64,000 nt of DNA from Symsagittifera roscoffensis (taxonomy: Eukaryota; Xenacoelomorpha; Acoela; Convolutidae), in assembly GCF_963678635.1 (NCBI RefSeq), contig NW_026971587.1, positions 23,001-87,000 of the forward strand. The letters are read 5' to 3'. A model generated the notes under the pieces. It searched no databases. It was given only the letters and a program-made list of their open reading frames with translations, and had not been told where the DNA came from. Each line of letters starts with the position of its first letter. Position 1 is the stretch's first letter. A program made the translations under genes and the position numbers. Of this stretch, positions 44,606 to 55,390 are shown piece by piece.

Positions 44606-46618
44606 ATGTCGGTGAGTCGTGTATGGCAAAGAGGCACAATATTCTCCCGCGTGAACAATCTCATCAGAGCCAACTCTCTTCCATATGTACACAGACCCCT
44701 CTGGTTCGATATCTACGAGAAATTTCCCCCTCTCGAGGAACCGAGAGCAGATAGGCATGACTGCTCGCAATAGATTATATTAGAAGACTCTGAATAAAGT
44801 TAAGATTTAGTGACTTGAGCTATTCCCTCCCCTATTGAAAAAGCTGAATTCATTATTACGTATACGCTTGCGATTAGCAAACGTTATCAAATCGGAATGT
44901 AGACTTTTTTCGAGTTAACAACTAGTTTAACAAAATCAGTTGAATCACTTATGGGTGGGTGCTAGCTGTAGATGTGTGGGACCTAAGTTACTATCAACTA
45001 CTGGGTGGGTGGTGTTACTACGGGGTAGTTTCAGGGGGACATGAAACTTAAAAAGTTTTAAAAGTTCCGTTTTTTTGGGCCAACTGTTGTCTGCTCAAAG
45101 ATTGTCGGCTTGTTTTCGCTCCCTAGAATCGTTCAGTTTCTAATTTGAATTTCAGATGGCTTGCTTGGCATGTTTGCCTAGAGTTCGTTCGATAAAAGCA
45201 GGTATTATGAAAATGTTTGGGATTTGGTTTTTTATTTTTTTTTTGAGCAGCTTTGAAATTACTTTTCGCAACAAATTTGTTTTATTTTCTCAAACCCTTT
45301 TACTGATTTTCAAAAAAGGGGTATGCAAAGAAATACAGCCTACACCTTTGTTTGCCTGTATACTCCCTGGTCTCTTTTTGCTTTACCTCTTTGTCTGTTG
45401 CCTTCGAAAAAGTCTGTGGGGGGAATATTTGACCGATTTTTTGTTCGTTTTCTCAAAAATTAACCTACCAAACCTGAGATTTTATTTCAACAAATAGAGA
45501 GGATCTGGAAAGCTCCCCTTCAAAAGTGGTTACGCCCAAACTTTTTTACACTTAAAATTATTGCCCTGAAATTAAGGTAATGAAATTTTTGATTTTTTTG
45601 ACCGTTTTAATTATTTTTTTTCAACTTTTCTCGAAAACTAAACTCCCAAACCTGAGGTTGTGGGCTCAATAGAGATAACGGGTAGTGGAAAGCTCCCATG
45701 CATTAGCGGCCACTCTCAATTTGTTTTATACAAAAAGTTATTTTCTTCGGAAAAGTCAAGTTTTTGAGCGTTTTTTTTCTAATTTATGAATTTTACCGAA
45801 AATTACCCTCCCATATCTGATATGTTGGGTTCAATCCCCAGAGCGGGTTGTTGAAAGCTCCTTTTCATACGCGCCTATGCCCAAATTTTTTTGACACAAA
45901 AATTATGGTCCTCGGAAATTTCGTTTTTTGACCGCTTTTAAAATTTTTTGTTTTCGAGAACTACCCTGCCGAACCTGAGTTTTTGAGTTCAATCACGCGT
46001 AGTCAAGATCTGCTTCCGCTGTTTTCAACAAATGCCACCGGTTAAAATCCCCAAAATGATTAATTACCGCTAGGATTATCAACATTTTTTTCGAAGATCA
46101 ACACATTGGATTAGGTTAACAAGACACTTGGAAAAAACTTAATTACGGTATCAGTGGATCGGATCTATCCTGAGAGTATAACTGTTTCGATTCAAACTAT
46201 GATTTTGTTGATTGATGAGGTGTATCGAGTTATTGGATCTACTTACCAATCCCCCGTATGGTATCTACTAAAGAATCCCCACCCCTATGAATAAATAGAT
46301 ATAAATAAGCATACAGCTTGTATTGAGAATTCGAATTTTGCTGCATTCTGATTGGTCGAAAAATCGACCATTTTGATCTACTTAACAATCTCCTTCCCTT
46401 TCATGAAATTGGAAGATTGTTAGGTAGATCCGAGTTATTTTTTCAGCGGCCAGCCAACGAGCTATTTTTTCAGCCCTTCTGATGTAATCTATTGCAATAG
46501 ACAAGTGAAAAATATGCCAGTATTGGATATCCTGTACGAAGAAGACAACGAGCGGGCAGCTGCCGACAGAAACGGAGAAAGGGCTGGGCAAATTTTCGAC
46601 CTGACGAAGCAAACATAA
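44606..46618 (+). CDS. MRPS23: MRPS23-like small-subunit mitoribosomal protein, short
   Basis: Exon 1 (44606-44754) encodes RGTIFSRVNNLIRANSL and HRPLWFDIYEKFPPLEEPR, matching the conserved N-terminus of MRPS23 (GSIFSR..DL(V/I)RA...KPLWFD(V/I)Y..FPPL). Exon 2 (46474-46618) encodes MPVLDILYEEDNERAA and GQIFDL, matching PIQDIWYHED..RA...FDL. The phases (2 and 1) agree if intron 1 uses a GC donor (TAG|GCATGA); no GT donor exists before the in-frame stop. The product is about 97 residues, half the vertebrate length, lacking the C-terminal part. It may be a genuinely short protein, have an unseen third exon, or be a pseudogene. An acceptor-like CTACAG at 44598 suggests an upstream untranslated exon. 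Confidence 0.6.
45449..45995. repeat. Tandem repeat of about 165-170 bp, 3.3 units
   Basis: Units start near 45449, 45616, 45788 and 45950 (partial). Each has (A/C)CTACC-like then CCAAACCTGAG, then GGAAAGCTCC, CGCCCAAA-like and TTTTTTGACCG. The units are diverged (perhaps 65-75% alike), so this is an old array inside the MRPS23-like intron. Confidence 0.65.
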
Positions 46619-46635
46619 TTGTTCGATTCTCTTTA

Positions 46636-46641
46636 AATAAA
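46636..46641 (+). terminator. Polyadenylation signal of the MRPS23-like gene
   Basis: AATAAA 18 bases after the stop codon; the only canonical signal close by. Confidence 0.5.
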
Positions 46642-47587
46642 GTGACCAATTGTGCAATCAACAAGCTCGAAAACTAGACAGGCCTCGATGCTGACCGAGA
46701 CACGGGAACTCGAAAAAGCGAAAAGATTTAACTGAATTACGTCATCATGAGTTCGTTGAAGTTGTATTTGGTTGATTTCTGTACAAGTTTGAGATTTCGA
46801 TTTATACTTATTGCTCTGGCCAACAATTTATTGCGCATTGCTTTAAATTTATTGTACGCAACAGCAACAATCACAAAAGTACGCTGATATGTAATGTGTG
46901 ACCGTTTGGTATCATATTTCATTTTTTTCAGCCTTGATTAATTCTAAATATTTTCATTGAAATTTCACTGATTTAAGTCGTTTGGTTGCAGGAAAATTTT
47001 CCTTTCTTGCATATATATTTTTAGGCACCTTTTGGAAAATTTTGGCCTAACAAATTGCGTTTTTTTCGGCGCGAGCTTCCCCCTCAAAATTAGTAAATAA
47101 TGGCGCCAAAGGCGCTTTTAGAAACTTTTTGAGGTTGGTCAGCCAAAATGGATGTCGTAAAGTTATACCAAAGAGGTGAACCTTAGGAAAAAAAATTGGC
47201 AACCAGAATTGAGAAGGGGCGGTTGTCTCCTCCTCTCCCCTCGGCACGCTACTGAAATTCATTAAGCAAAAATAGAAAAAATTAGATCAAGCGAACCATT
47301 TTTTTCCTAAATTCACCAAGCGAACGCTCATCCTTCTACAAATAACGGCAAGATAATAGCGTAAATCATCACGTGAAATGCTGAATTTTGTTGTGCTGAA
47401 GGACTCCGCTTATAAGGAAATGTACGATCTCCTCCCTAATTTGGTTTCGGGGAAAGATAGGTCACTTGGTAAAAAAAGTTTTGTCTCCTAGAAGAGTTTA
47501 TGCGTGAAAAAGTGTGTTGAAAACATTAACTTACTATTATTGCTTATTTTTGACTTATTTTCTTTTAGTTCTAGATAAGCGTTGGTC
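46642..47587. other. Interval before the Max-like gene
   Basis: Holds a family C repeat (about 47034-47255). Near the end, a polypyrimidine tract and CTTTTAG acceptor (47568-47569) stand 18 bases before the Max-like ATG, implying an untranslated upstream exon. Confidence 0.55.
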
Positions 47588-49093
47588 ATGTCTGCTACCA
47601 TTCCGAATATAAAATTAGAAGCTCAGGAGTATCAGACAGGCTCTCAGCCGAATGCATCCCACAATGTATATATAGAAGACGGACACATGTACAGTGACAC
47701 AGACGAGAACATTCTAGAAGAAGAGGTTGCCGAAGATTCTGATGGTGAGGAAGAGGAGGAGGAATACTATGTAGAACAGCTGCCAGAAACAATTGCAGAA
47801 AGTGTTGTTGAGAACGGAATCCGACTTGTTCAGATGCAATCGGCCGCCGAGTCTTCTCGAATGGCGGGTTCGGCTAGCACTGACGAGCCCCCGAAGAAGC
47901 GTCGTCGCCGAAGAACTGTTCCTCCCGAGGTGAAAAAAGACAATCACAAGGAGCGCGAGCGGGCAAGACGGAATCTGATCAAAGACAGGTTTGCTTATTT
48001 GCGGGCAACGATTCCAACGTTAGGAGATAATGCGCATAAAATGGCGAGAACCGAAGTGCTGGAACACGTGATCGAATATATTCAATTCATGCGAAATAGA
48101 AATCAGAATCACATGATCGATATAGAGAATCTGCGTGTGAACAATGTGAATATGGAGGAACAAACGAAGGGTCTGCATATGGCATTGCGTTATGGTTATA
48201 AGCTAGGAGGCTACACTGAACCTAACACAGGGGAGGTTATTATCGACGGAGTGCTACCGGGATGTAGTGTTGTCGAGACGATGCCTGGCAACGCTTTTAA
48301 CGTAGAAAGTACTCAAAGTCTTCTCGAAAACGGTCCGATGTCAGTGGGAGTGACAGAAACAGGTGCGGAATATTACCACCATCATCAGACTTATGGGACA
48401 AACCCACACTCAGTTGCAATAACTCAGCAATACGAATCTTACGCCACACCTCAGTATGGCGAACCATCTGTGATTATGTCAGGAACAATACCGGCATCGG
48501 AAGCGCACTTGGTTGCGCAATCGCCTGTTATGACAAATATGTTGACCGAAACGCGAGCTCCGAACCCAAAAACTTCCAAGAATTTTAGCAGCTCAAGTCA
48601 GAAGATTGTCATTCCGACAACTGCTCCAAATAATAACGACGGTATGCAGATAGCGGCCGGACCTATGAGTCACTGCAATGGTTCTCAGGATGCTGGGTTT
48701 GGATATGAATCACCAGAGGAGGAGTTTATAATGCTGTCAGAATTGAAAGCTGACGAGCAGCCGGAATCGAAAAATGGAAAGCGGAAAGAGCGCGCGAAGA
48801 TTTCGAGAAAGAAGAGTTCGGTCATTAAGAGCTCAATCGAGGCGGTCGTCAGAAGTGTTTCGGGTGACGCTAGCGGCAGTTCTGTTTATAACGGAGTTTC
48901 TTCCAATGACGAAGGCGAATATCAAAAACCGCGTGGTCGTGGTCGACCCAGAAAACTGAAGGGCGAACAGTCGAGCTTAAGTCTAGCATCAGTAGCAGCA
49001 ATCGAGAAAATAATCGACTCTGTAGTGTCTATTGAAAGTGGTCTGCCTCCCAAAAAGAAGACAGTAAACCGTGTTCAACCTGAGCAGAATTGA
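47588..49093 (+). CDS. Max-like bHLH-leucine-zipper protein with AT-hook
   Basis: 501 residues in one coding exon; ATG at 47588. Order: acidic segment about 38-56 (EEEVAEDSDGEEEEEEYY), basic patch PPKKRRRRR near 102, basic region NHKERERARRNLIKDRF about 119-135, helix-loop-helix to about 172 (YLRATIPTL, EVLEHVIEYIQFMR), zipper RNQNHMIDIENLRVNNVNME to about 200. It resembles Max throughout this block (ERKRRDHIKD, ATEYIQYMR, NH.HQQDI in Max). The His, Glu and Arg that read CACGTG are kept, while Max's adjacent Asn is Lys. A long tail ends with an AT-hook (PRGRGRPRKLK, about 446). Max proteins are normally about 150-160 residues, so this is an extended relative or a separate bHLHZ lineage. A nuclear E-box binder is inferred. 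Confidence 0.8.
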   Translation: MSATIPNIKLEAQEYQTGSQPNASHNVYIEDGHMYSDTDENILEEEVAEDSDGEEEEEEYYVEQLPETIAESVVENGIRLVQMQSAAESSRMAGSASTDEPPKKRRRRRTVPPEVKKDNHKERERARRNLIKDRFAYLRATIPTLGDNAHKMARTEVLEHVIEYIQFMRNRNQNHMIDIENLRVNNVNMEEQTKGLHMALRYGYKLGGYTEPNTGEVIIDGVLPGCSVVETMPGNAFNVESTQSLLENGPMSVGVTETGAEYYHHHQTYGTNPHSVAITQQYESYATPQYGEPSVIMSGTIPASEAHLVAQSPVMTNMLTETRAPNPKTSKNFSSSSQKIVIPTTAPNNNDGMQIAAGPMSHCNGSQDAGFGYESPEEEFIMLSELKADEQPESKNGKRKERAKISRKKSSVIKSSIEAVVRSVSGDASGSSVYNGVSSNDEGEYQKPRGRGRPRKLKGEQSSLSLASVAAIEKIIDSVVSIESGLPPKKKTVNRVQPEQN

Positions 49094-50361
49094 AGATCTG
49101 ACTTGACCAATGACGATATGATACTAGCCAATAAACTGAGCTCACCGTTATCTTGTATGTACCAAGATTTCTCTGAATTTTAAGTCGTCCTACTTATTTT
49201 TGGCCCTAAATTAATTTCCTCTAATGCATTATCTAATTAATTACTTCAGTTGTTTGTTTTTCTTATTTTTTGAACTGATATTCTTAGTTTCCATTTTGTG
49301 GTAAACTTTTGCGTTTGTTTCTCAGTATCTTATTTGTCCCTAGTTCTAGTTTGTCTTAACATATGTAAATTTTATGAAAAAAATTTAGACTTGAAATTGT
49401 ACCTATATATTGTAATATAAAATTTGTAAAAGCTAAAAATACCAAAAGTTGTACATAAATCGGATGCTACCAGGATAATGATCGAAAGTCTTTAGGAGTT
49501 GGCCTGAAGATAATGTTAATATTGTCTCCGCCTTTTAAATTTCTAGCAAATGTAAATATTGTTTGATTGTCCACTTTTGATAATTGATAATTAATTTTTT
49601 TCTTGAAAGCTTTTTGTCGAGGAGAACTAAGGTTCGCTGCAGTTGATTTTCAGCAAAATTTCTCCTGTTCTAATCTTCTTTTTTTTGTTTCGGCAAAATT
49701 TTTCGAAATAATCAGCATCCAGGTTTTTGTTAATTGATAGCACCAGGCGCGGAGATACGATATTCTCGAGGCGGGTGAATTTTCAAAAAAAAAATTTTTG
49801 GTTTGGTCTGCCTAAAATGGATGCCATAAAAATACCAAACTGGGGACCCTTTGGTTTTGAAAGGGTCAAATTCCCGAGGAGGGGGGGGGGGGAGGGGTGA
49901 GGTCTCCCGCCGTTAAATCTGCCCCTGGATAGCACCATGTGTTTCAGCAATAAAGATATCTTTTTACTCGTTTTTGTCTCAGCTACTTTTGCGTTGGTGA
50001 AATAATTTGAATGATTGTTTTGCGTGATCATGGGAATGTGAGTCTGATTACGCCTAACCTAACGACTGGTTACGGCTAACGGCTGGTTGTGCCTAAGCAC
50101 ATATAAAAAATAGCGCGGAAAATTAATGTAATTAATGTGCATAGTTTCACCAATATTCAGCTCCGATTATGAAAAAACTCGGCGTAAGCTAGCCGCAAGA
50201 ACCGGTAAAGTTGTATACTGTTAAAAATGGTCAAATGGGGCGCCAGCCCCTTATGTTTACATGTATAAAGGTCGGAGTGTCGGTGACTCGAACCCGCGCC
50301 AGACCGCCCTGAGCGCTGTGTATATACGCTAGATTTGACATCACGTGTTATATCTTAATAA
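49094..50361. other. Region downstream of the Max-like gene
   Basis: Probable 3' untranslated region first (AATAAA at 49130 and AT-rich sequence to about 49560), then a family C repeat (49744-49928, including a 14-G run). A tRNA B-box-like GGGTTCGAGTCACC on the minus strand lies at about 50283-50296, with no full tRNA around it. Confidence 0.45.
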
Positions 50362-50570
50362 GGCTCTTTTTCAGTTTCCCACCCCCTCGTCAAATAACAA
50401 AATAAAGCTGTTCAAAAATTGTTCACACGGCACACATTTTGCATGCAAGAAATATTATAAAAATTTGTTTACCTGTTCACGCTGACACGTTTTAACGCAG
50501 TTTAGAACAAGAAACGCTATTTTAAATTGAATTAAAGAATAAATTAAAGAGGGGGACTGGAAAAGAATCC
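50362..50570. mobile_element. hAT-like MITE, second copy (diverged)
   Basis: Ends GGCTCTTTTTCAGTTTCCCA and its imperfect complement GGGGGACTGGAAAAGAATCC; 209 bp. Same family as 57159-57376, and the interior also shares TGTTCA/ACGAC pieces. No clear target duplication. Confidence 0.6.
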
Positions 50571-52490
50571 TCAATTTTGCTCCAATTAAATAATTTGAAT
50601 GACTTATTTAAATTTGCGTTCCAAAGCGCAGTTTTGTCAACAAAATTTGCCGATGTGCTTTTTGATTTCGAGAAAATCATAAATCCCAGATGATTTTGAA
50701 GGATGCTACTATGATAGAGTGGTCCCTTGAAAAAATCCAGGTCTCTTGAGAAAAAGACACCTATGGCTCTGAAAATGTTTAACAATTATGATTTCGCTAT
50801 ACAGTTTATTTTTAAACAAATTTTAGATTTCGTTACTTCTTAAAATCTCCTCACTATTTTAAGCTGGAAAATTCAAAAAAACGCCCACATTGAGTTTTGA
50901 TGATAAAAAAGTCAACTAATTATGGTTGTGAAGCCGTAAAATAAATTGAAACGAGCATTTTTCTTGATATTAAGATGTTAATTACAATTATTAATCTGAA
51001 CAGTGGGACCACTCCATCATAGCAGTACCTTTTGGAGCAGGATAACCCTTAAGTTGTATACAGAAACTCTTTTTACGCGCTAAAACGCCGTTGTGCAGAC
51101 CCGCTAAGAATTCTATTTTCACAACACTATCAAGATTAACATATTCGAGTGGCTAAGAAAGATTTCTGTCCGGCAGCCGTTTTATAAGTTAATTTTTTTT
51201 GAAAAAATTAGTTATTCGACTATCAATTGTCTGCTCATTTTATCAAGTTTCTCAGCATTACGTTCCTTAGCAAGGTTTACTACAATTGAAATTCAATTTG
51301 GTCTTTTCTTTCAATTTGTAATTCTGCCTTACAGCGTTACTGTCGCTTTTGAACAATTTTTTCGGAGGATGCCAGAGAGCTGATGTGGGTGCCGAAAAGC
51401 GTGTAAACAGCACAATGAGTTCGCATTTTCAGCTTGAGATGTTTTCGAACGAAAACTGAGTTTCTTAGCAAAGCTCGTCAGAAAATTTTCTCCGTATAAA
51501 AAGTCACTTGACAATTGATTAAAGTGTGAGAACGGTGCATATACAATTTTTGCAATGCAAAAAATTCCCATATGAAACAGTCCAGAACCATTTAAATTTT
51601 TTGACGTTGATCTTTGAGCGCAGACAGAAGTGATCTACGCTTTGAAACACCAAACATGAGCGTGAAATCGAACATAAAATCAGATCAGAATCAAACACCT
51701 CATGGGATAGTGGTTAAAGTGTAAGAATCAAACTCTAGAGATCAAAGGATCGAATCACCGACGACACAAATAATTTTCCGAACAAAAGATCAATTTGGGT
51801 AAATATTAAACGGGTATATCTAGGGTGCAAAAATGGGCTCAAATTGAAAGAGTTGGGTGAGAAGGTAAAGGAAATCAGCATCTTGTATGTATCCAGTTTT
51901 TTTCAGGTTTCAAACCAGCTATAGCCCAAAAAAGAAAAATCAAGGAAGTTAATTGAACATGCAGTTTTTTTTGCCTGGCAAAATTGAAAAATTTTTAAAA
52001 ATTTAGTATAGACTCTTTTTCTGGACTTTGAGATAGTTTTTCCGACTATTTCGTACAGGACTGTTTTCTTTTGGACAGTGTTGTACAGAAACTGCGAGGA
52101 ACAAATTTGTTGGTCTTTTCCTAGCTTTAATGCCTTCCTATGTAAAAGGCATTTTTATCAAAAGTCCTCGCTAAGACCCTTGCTAACAAACACTTTTAAG
52201 TCATCAAATTGAAAGTCATTGTGATGTTTAAAATGATTTTATGGCAACCAGAATTCCGCTCTGCCACCCTAAAAAAAGTAATCAAATAACGCTTTCAAAA
52301 GAATAATTTAGTGTTGGTCTGCTGACTAACTGATTGATTAACATAGTTCCATTGGTATCCGAAAGCTGAACACTGAATCTTTTTAATTTTTGATAAGGTT
52401 TTCCCAAAATAAATTTACGCGACAAACGTATCGAAATTTTAAATGGTGTGTTATTTTTTACTTTTTTTCAAAGTGTTTTGACTGATGTGA
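50571..52490. other. AT-rich interval, no gene
   Basis: No convincing coding frame. A weak tRNA-like stretch lies at about 51704-51770 (GGGATAGTGGTTAAAG and AGGATCGAATCAC boxes), probably an old SINE head. Confidence 0.4.
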
Positions 52491-52736
52491 GGCGACAATT
52501 CGTAACAAGCGGCAATTGGTAACAAGCGACAATTGGTAACAAGCGACAATTCGTAGCAGTAGATTAGGTGGGAAATACTGATTCGAGCGCACTGTTCTTC
52601 TCGTGACGAATGTAAGCGCAGCGGAGCAAGCGTTTTCTACTTGTCAATACCTTGTTACGAATTGTCGCTTGTTATGATTTGTCGCCTGTTACGAAATGTC
52701 GCCTATTACGAATTGTCGCCTGTTACAATTTGTCGC
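52491..52736. mobile_element. Fold-back element built of 17-bp iterations
   Basis: Left array: four 17-bp units GCGACAATTCGTAACAA at 52491-52558. Right array: five units of the reverse complement (TTGTTACGAATTGTCGC type) at 52652-52736. A 93-bp single-copy centre separates them. The two arrays can pair along their length in several registers. Resembles foldback-type transposons with iterated terminal repeats. Confidence 0.8.
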
Positions 52737-54597
52737 CCTCCCTTCGACTCAAGGGATTTTTAGAAAAAAATTTGTTTGTCTAAAGCTAAATCTTTTCAGC
52801 AGGTGGCACAGTAAGCACTGTTGGGTGAAAAGTCATAACGAGTCACACTCCGTCAACCCTTTTGAAGTTTGTAGTTGAGGTTAACGGAAATTCAACAAGG
52901 AGCCATCTGAACGGGCAATTTTTGTTTGCAGATTTTGAAAATGTTTTCGACATTTTTAAGTCGACCAAATTGATTTTCCGAGCTCTCCCAGAACAGTATA
53001 AAAGCTCTATTTTGACCAAAAGCTGTGCGCCTCACTCCTCAGGCAAATTTTTGGAAAAAAAAACGTTAAAATTGCGTTGTTTTTGAGCACTTTCTGGAAA
53101 AATTTTGACCAAACAATTGCGTTTAATCGGCTCGCTCCCCCTTCAAAATTAGTTAACATTTTTGCCCAAGCCGCCTTAAAAAATTTTTAGGGTTTCTCGG
53201 CCTAAAATGGATATAATAAAATAATACCAAAGGGGGATCTTTGGTTGGTGAGGGGTTTCCCCTAAATCCGCCCCTGGTTTTGAGCAACATAAATGTTATA
53301 AAAAAATGATATCAAGGTAATTCAGTCATCAAAGAATCTACAGTAAACTTTAAGGTCAAGTGAACCTAACAATCCTGCATAAGCTCAGCTGCAGGCATCT
53401 GCCTTTACATAGTTGACCCTTAGTACTTGAAAAAAAAAACAATATTTATACCAACAGCTAGCATTATGATGAGAAGTCGTTTTAATCCGTCAAAAAGCCA
53501 TTTTGAGGGTTTTCGAAACAAAAAGTATGCGCAGCGCGTGATTTTTCATTTTCCTTACAAATCATGCATGAATGTGTATGGTTGCGCATTATCTTCTTTG
53601 TTGGGCAACCCAAGTCACTGAGCGTACAATAATTCTTTTGTCTATCATTTCCAAAGGAATGAGCATCCGAAGAACTTGATTGCAGTTTTCTTACAAAAGT
53701 AGCCTTTCAGCTTGATGACTGCTGGGATTTGTTTTCTTTCTTTTCTTCATCTGATTCAACTTTAAAACTGACCAACTTTAAAATACATTTTTGAAATCTT
53801 TCAAAATTGTGTAATTGAAATTTTCAATTAGTAAGTCTGTATGATCAAAAAGTTTGGGATGGGTTGTTGATGGTAGGTAATGAAAATTGAAAGAAAAAGT
53901 TTTGATTGAAAAGTCCATTCGTTATTATTAGGGGTGGATTTGCAATTCATAAAACCCTAAGTATGAGTTTAAAAAATTCCTCAAGTTTTTATCATGAGTC
54001 TTAAAAGATTTACAGCAATTTTGTTTTGCTATTTTTGAATTGTTAAGAGCTGCTGGAACAATTGAATTAGTTTTCTGCTATGGCTCCCTGTTTCTAGCAT
54101 CTCTAAATCCGTTTAGTGGGAAGGATGTTCCGAGTTGGAATTTTCAGTTTAACTTGATCCGTTTTTAATTTTTAAAGTTTGCAAAAATCATTGCAAATCA
54201 TAATTTAGATGCAGTACCTTCCTTTCTGGGTAAATGCTTACTGAAACTAGAAATCAGTTGAATAGTTGATGATTTAGTGCAACTGCTGTACAGCAAAGCC
54301 ATTAATTGACGTCGACGCGTTCTTTTTTTGGCAGACGCGGTGATGCAATTGGCTCAAAATGATTTACTGGGGTTCAAGTAAAACAGTTTGCCAAGTTCCA
54401 CCTTTTTCAAACTAACCCTTTTTTGATAAACAATTTCTCTTCTAATTTGATCAAGAGTCTGTGTTTACTTCTTCCAATTTTTTTATTTGTTAAGAAAGTG
54501 GTGCTCATCTGTCATTAGGCCCATTTTTGATGTTGGTGGTGTTTAAAATGTTGAGTCAAAAAACAAGTAGAGATAAAACAATGTATTACTGTAACAA
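52737..54597. other. AT-rich interval with one family C repeat
   Basis: Family C copy at about 52960-53278, ending AAATCCGCCCCTGG. Otherwise nothing recognised. Confidence 0.45.
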
Positions 54598-55390
54598 TAC
54601 TGGGTGGTATGTTACAATAGGTGGTAACTCTGAGTGTAGTGTTTGTATTAAATTTCAGAACTAATATGCATAATATAGTTATTGTTCCGACTTTCGATAC
54701 GAAAGTAACGGAATATTTGTGCTCGGGTGGGTTTTTTTTTCTTCAGACAAATGTCGACTTTTTAACTATCCACTTTTGACGGAATTTTTTTTTATACCAT
54801 TCAAAAAGTATTGTTGTCTTGAGCCCAAATTTGAAAAAGTATTTCACCTGTGATCATTTTTCGTAAAGTTATGGGGGTTTAAAGATGGGTCAATTAACGC
54901 GTGATATATTTCGCGCTATTAATGCGTAAGCGGAGATTTAATCCGTCTTAGAAATCGTTCCAAATTGGTTGAAAGAAGCTGATTTGCCATAACTGATTTG
55001 TTAATAGGCGCAAAGTCTATCCTTTTGTACTTTATAGGCCGTGTGGGGGGATGATTTTCGTAAATTTTTCAAATTGCAGAGAAAAAAAAATTTTCAAATT
55101 GTTTTTTTTTTACATTTAACTTTTTCGTGTTATTAGTGCACCATAAACCTTGAAAGGCAGTCGGAAAATTCAGGGCTTCGCCCTGATACGAGCAGTCTTG
55201 TCACATTTAAATCTATTGTTCTGCTACTAAGATAGTTTTTGTAAATACATTACTCTGTCAAATGTATTCAAAAACTCAAGCTCAAAATTTGGCGTTTGAA
55301 ATAAATTATAAATAATACGCGAAGTATAATAAAAAGCGATCCAGCTATTGAAATTGAACCTACCACCTATTGTAACATATCACCCAATAC
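54598..55390. mobile_element. 30-bp-TIR MITE carrying a nested family B element
   Basis: Terminal inverted repeats 54598-54627 and 55361-55390 (shared core ATGTTACAATAGGTGGTA), about 27 of 30 identical. The 519-bp family B copy at 54682-55200 lies inside, so the MITE itself is only about 270 bp. Confidence 0.75.
54682..55200 (+). repeat. Hairpin-ended repeat family B, copy 1
   Basis: Starts TTGTTCCGACTTTCGATACG with hairpin CTTTCG/CGAAAG; ends with hairpin CAGGGC/GCCCTG and ATACGAGCAGTCTTG. The middle has TAATCCGTCTTAGAAATCGT. No inverted repeat links the two ends. Confidence 0.8.

Noticed and set aside
45156-45497. 113-residue plus-strand frame after an acceptor-like TTTCAG
   Set aside because: Hydrophobic Phe-rich translation of T-rich sequence merging into the 165-bp array; does not continue the MRPS23-like protein.
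50280-50300. Minus-strand tRNA from the GGGTTCGAGTCACC box
   Set aside because: No matching A-box or acceptor stem at the right distance.
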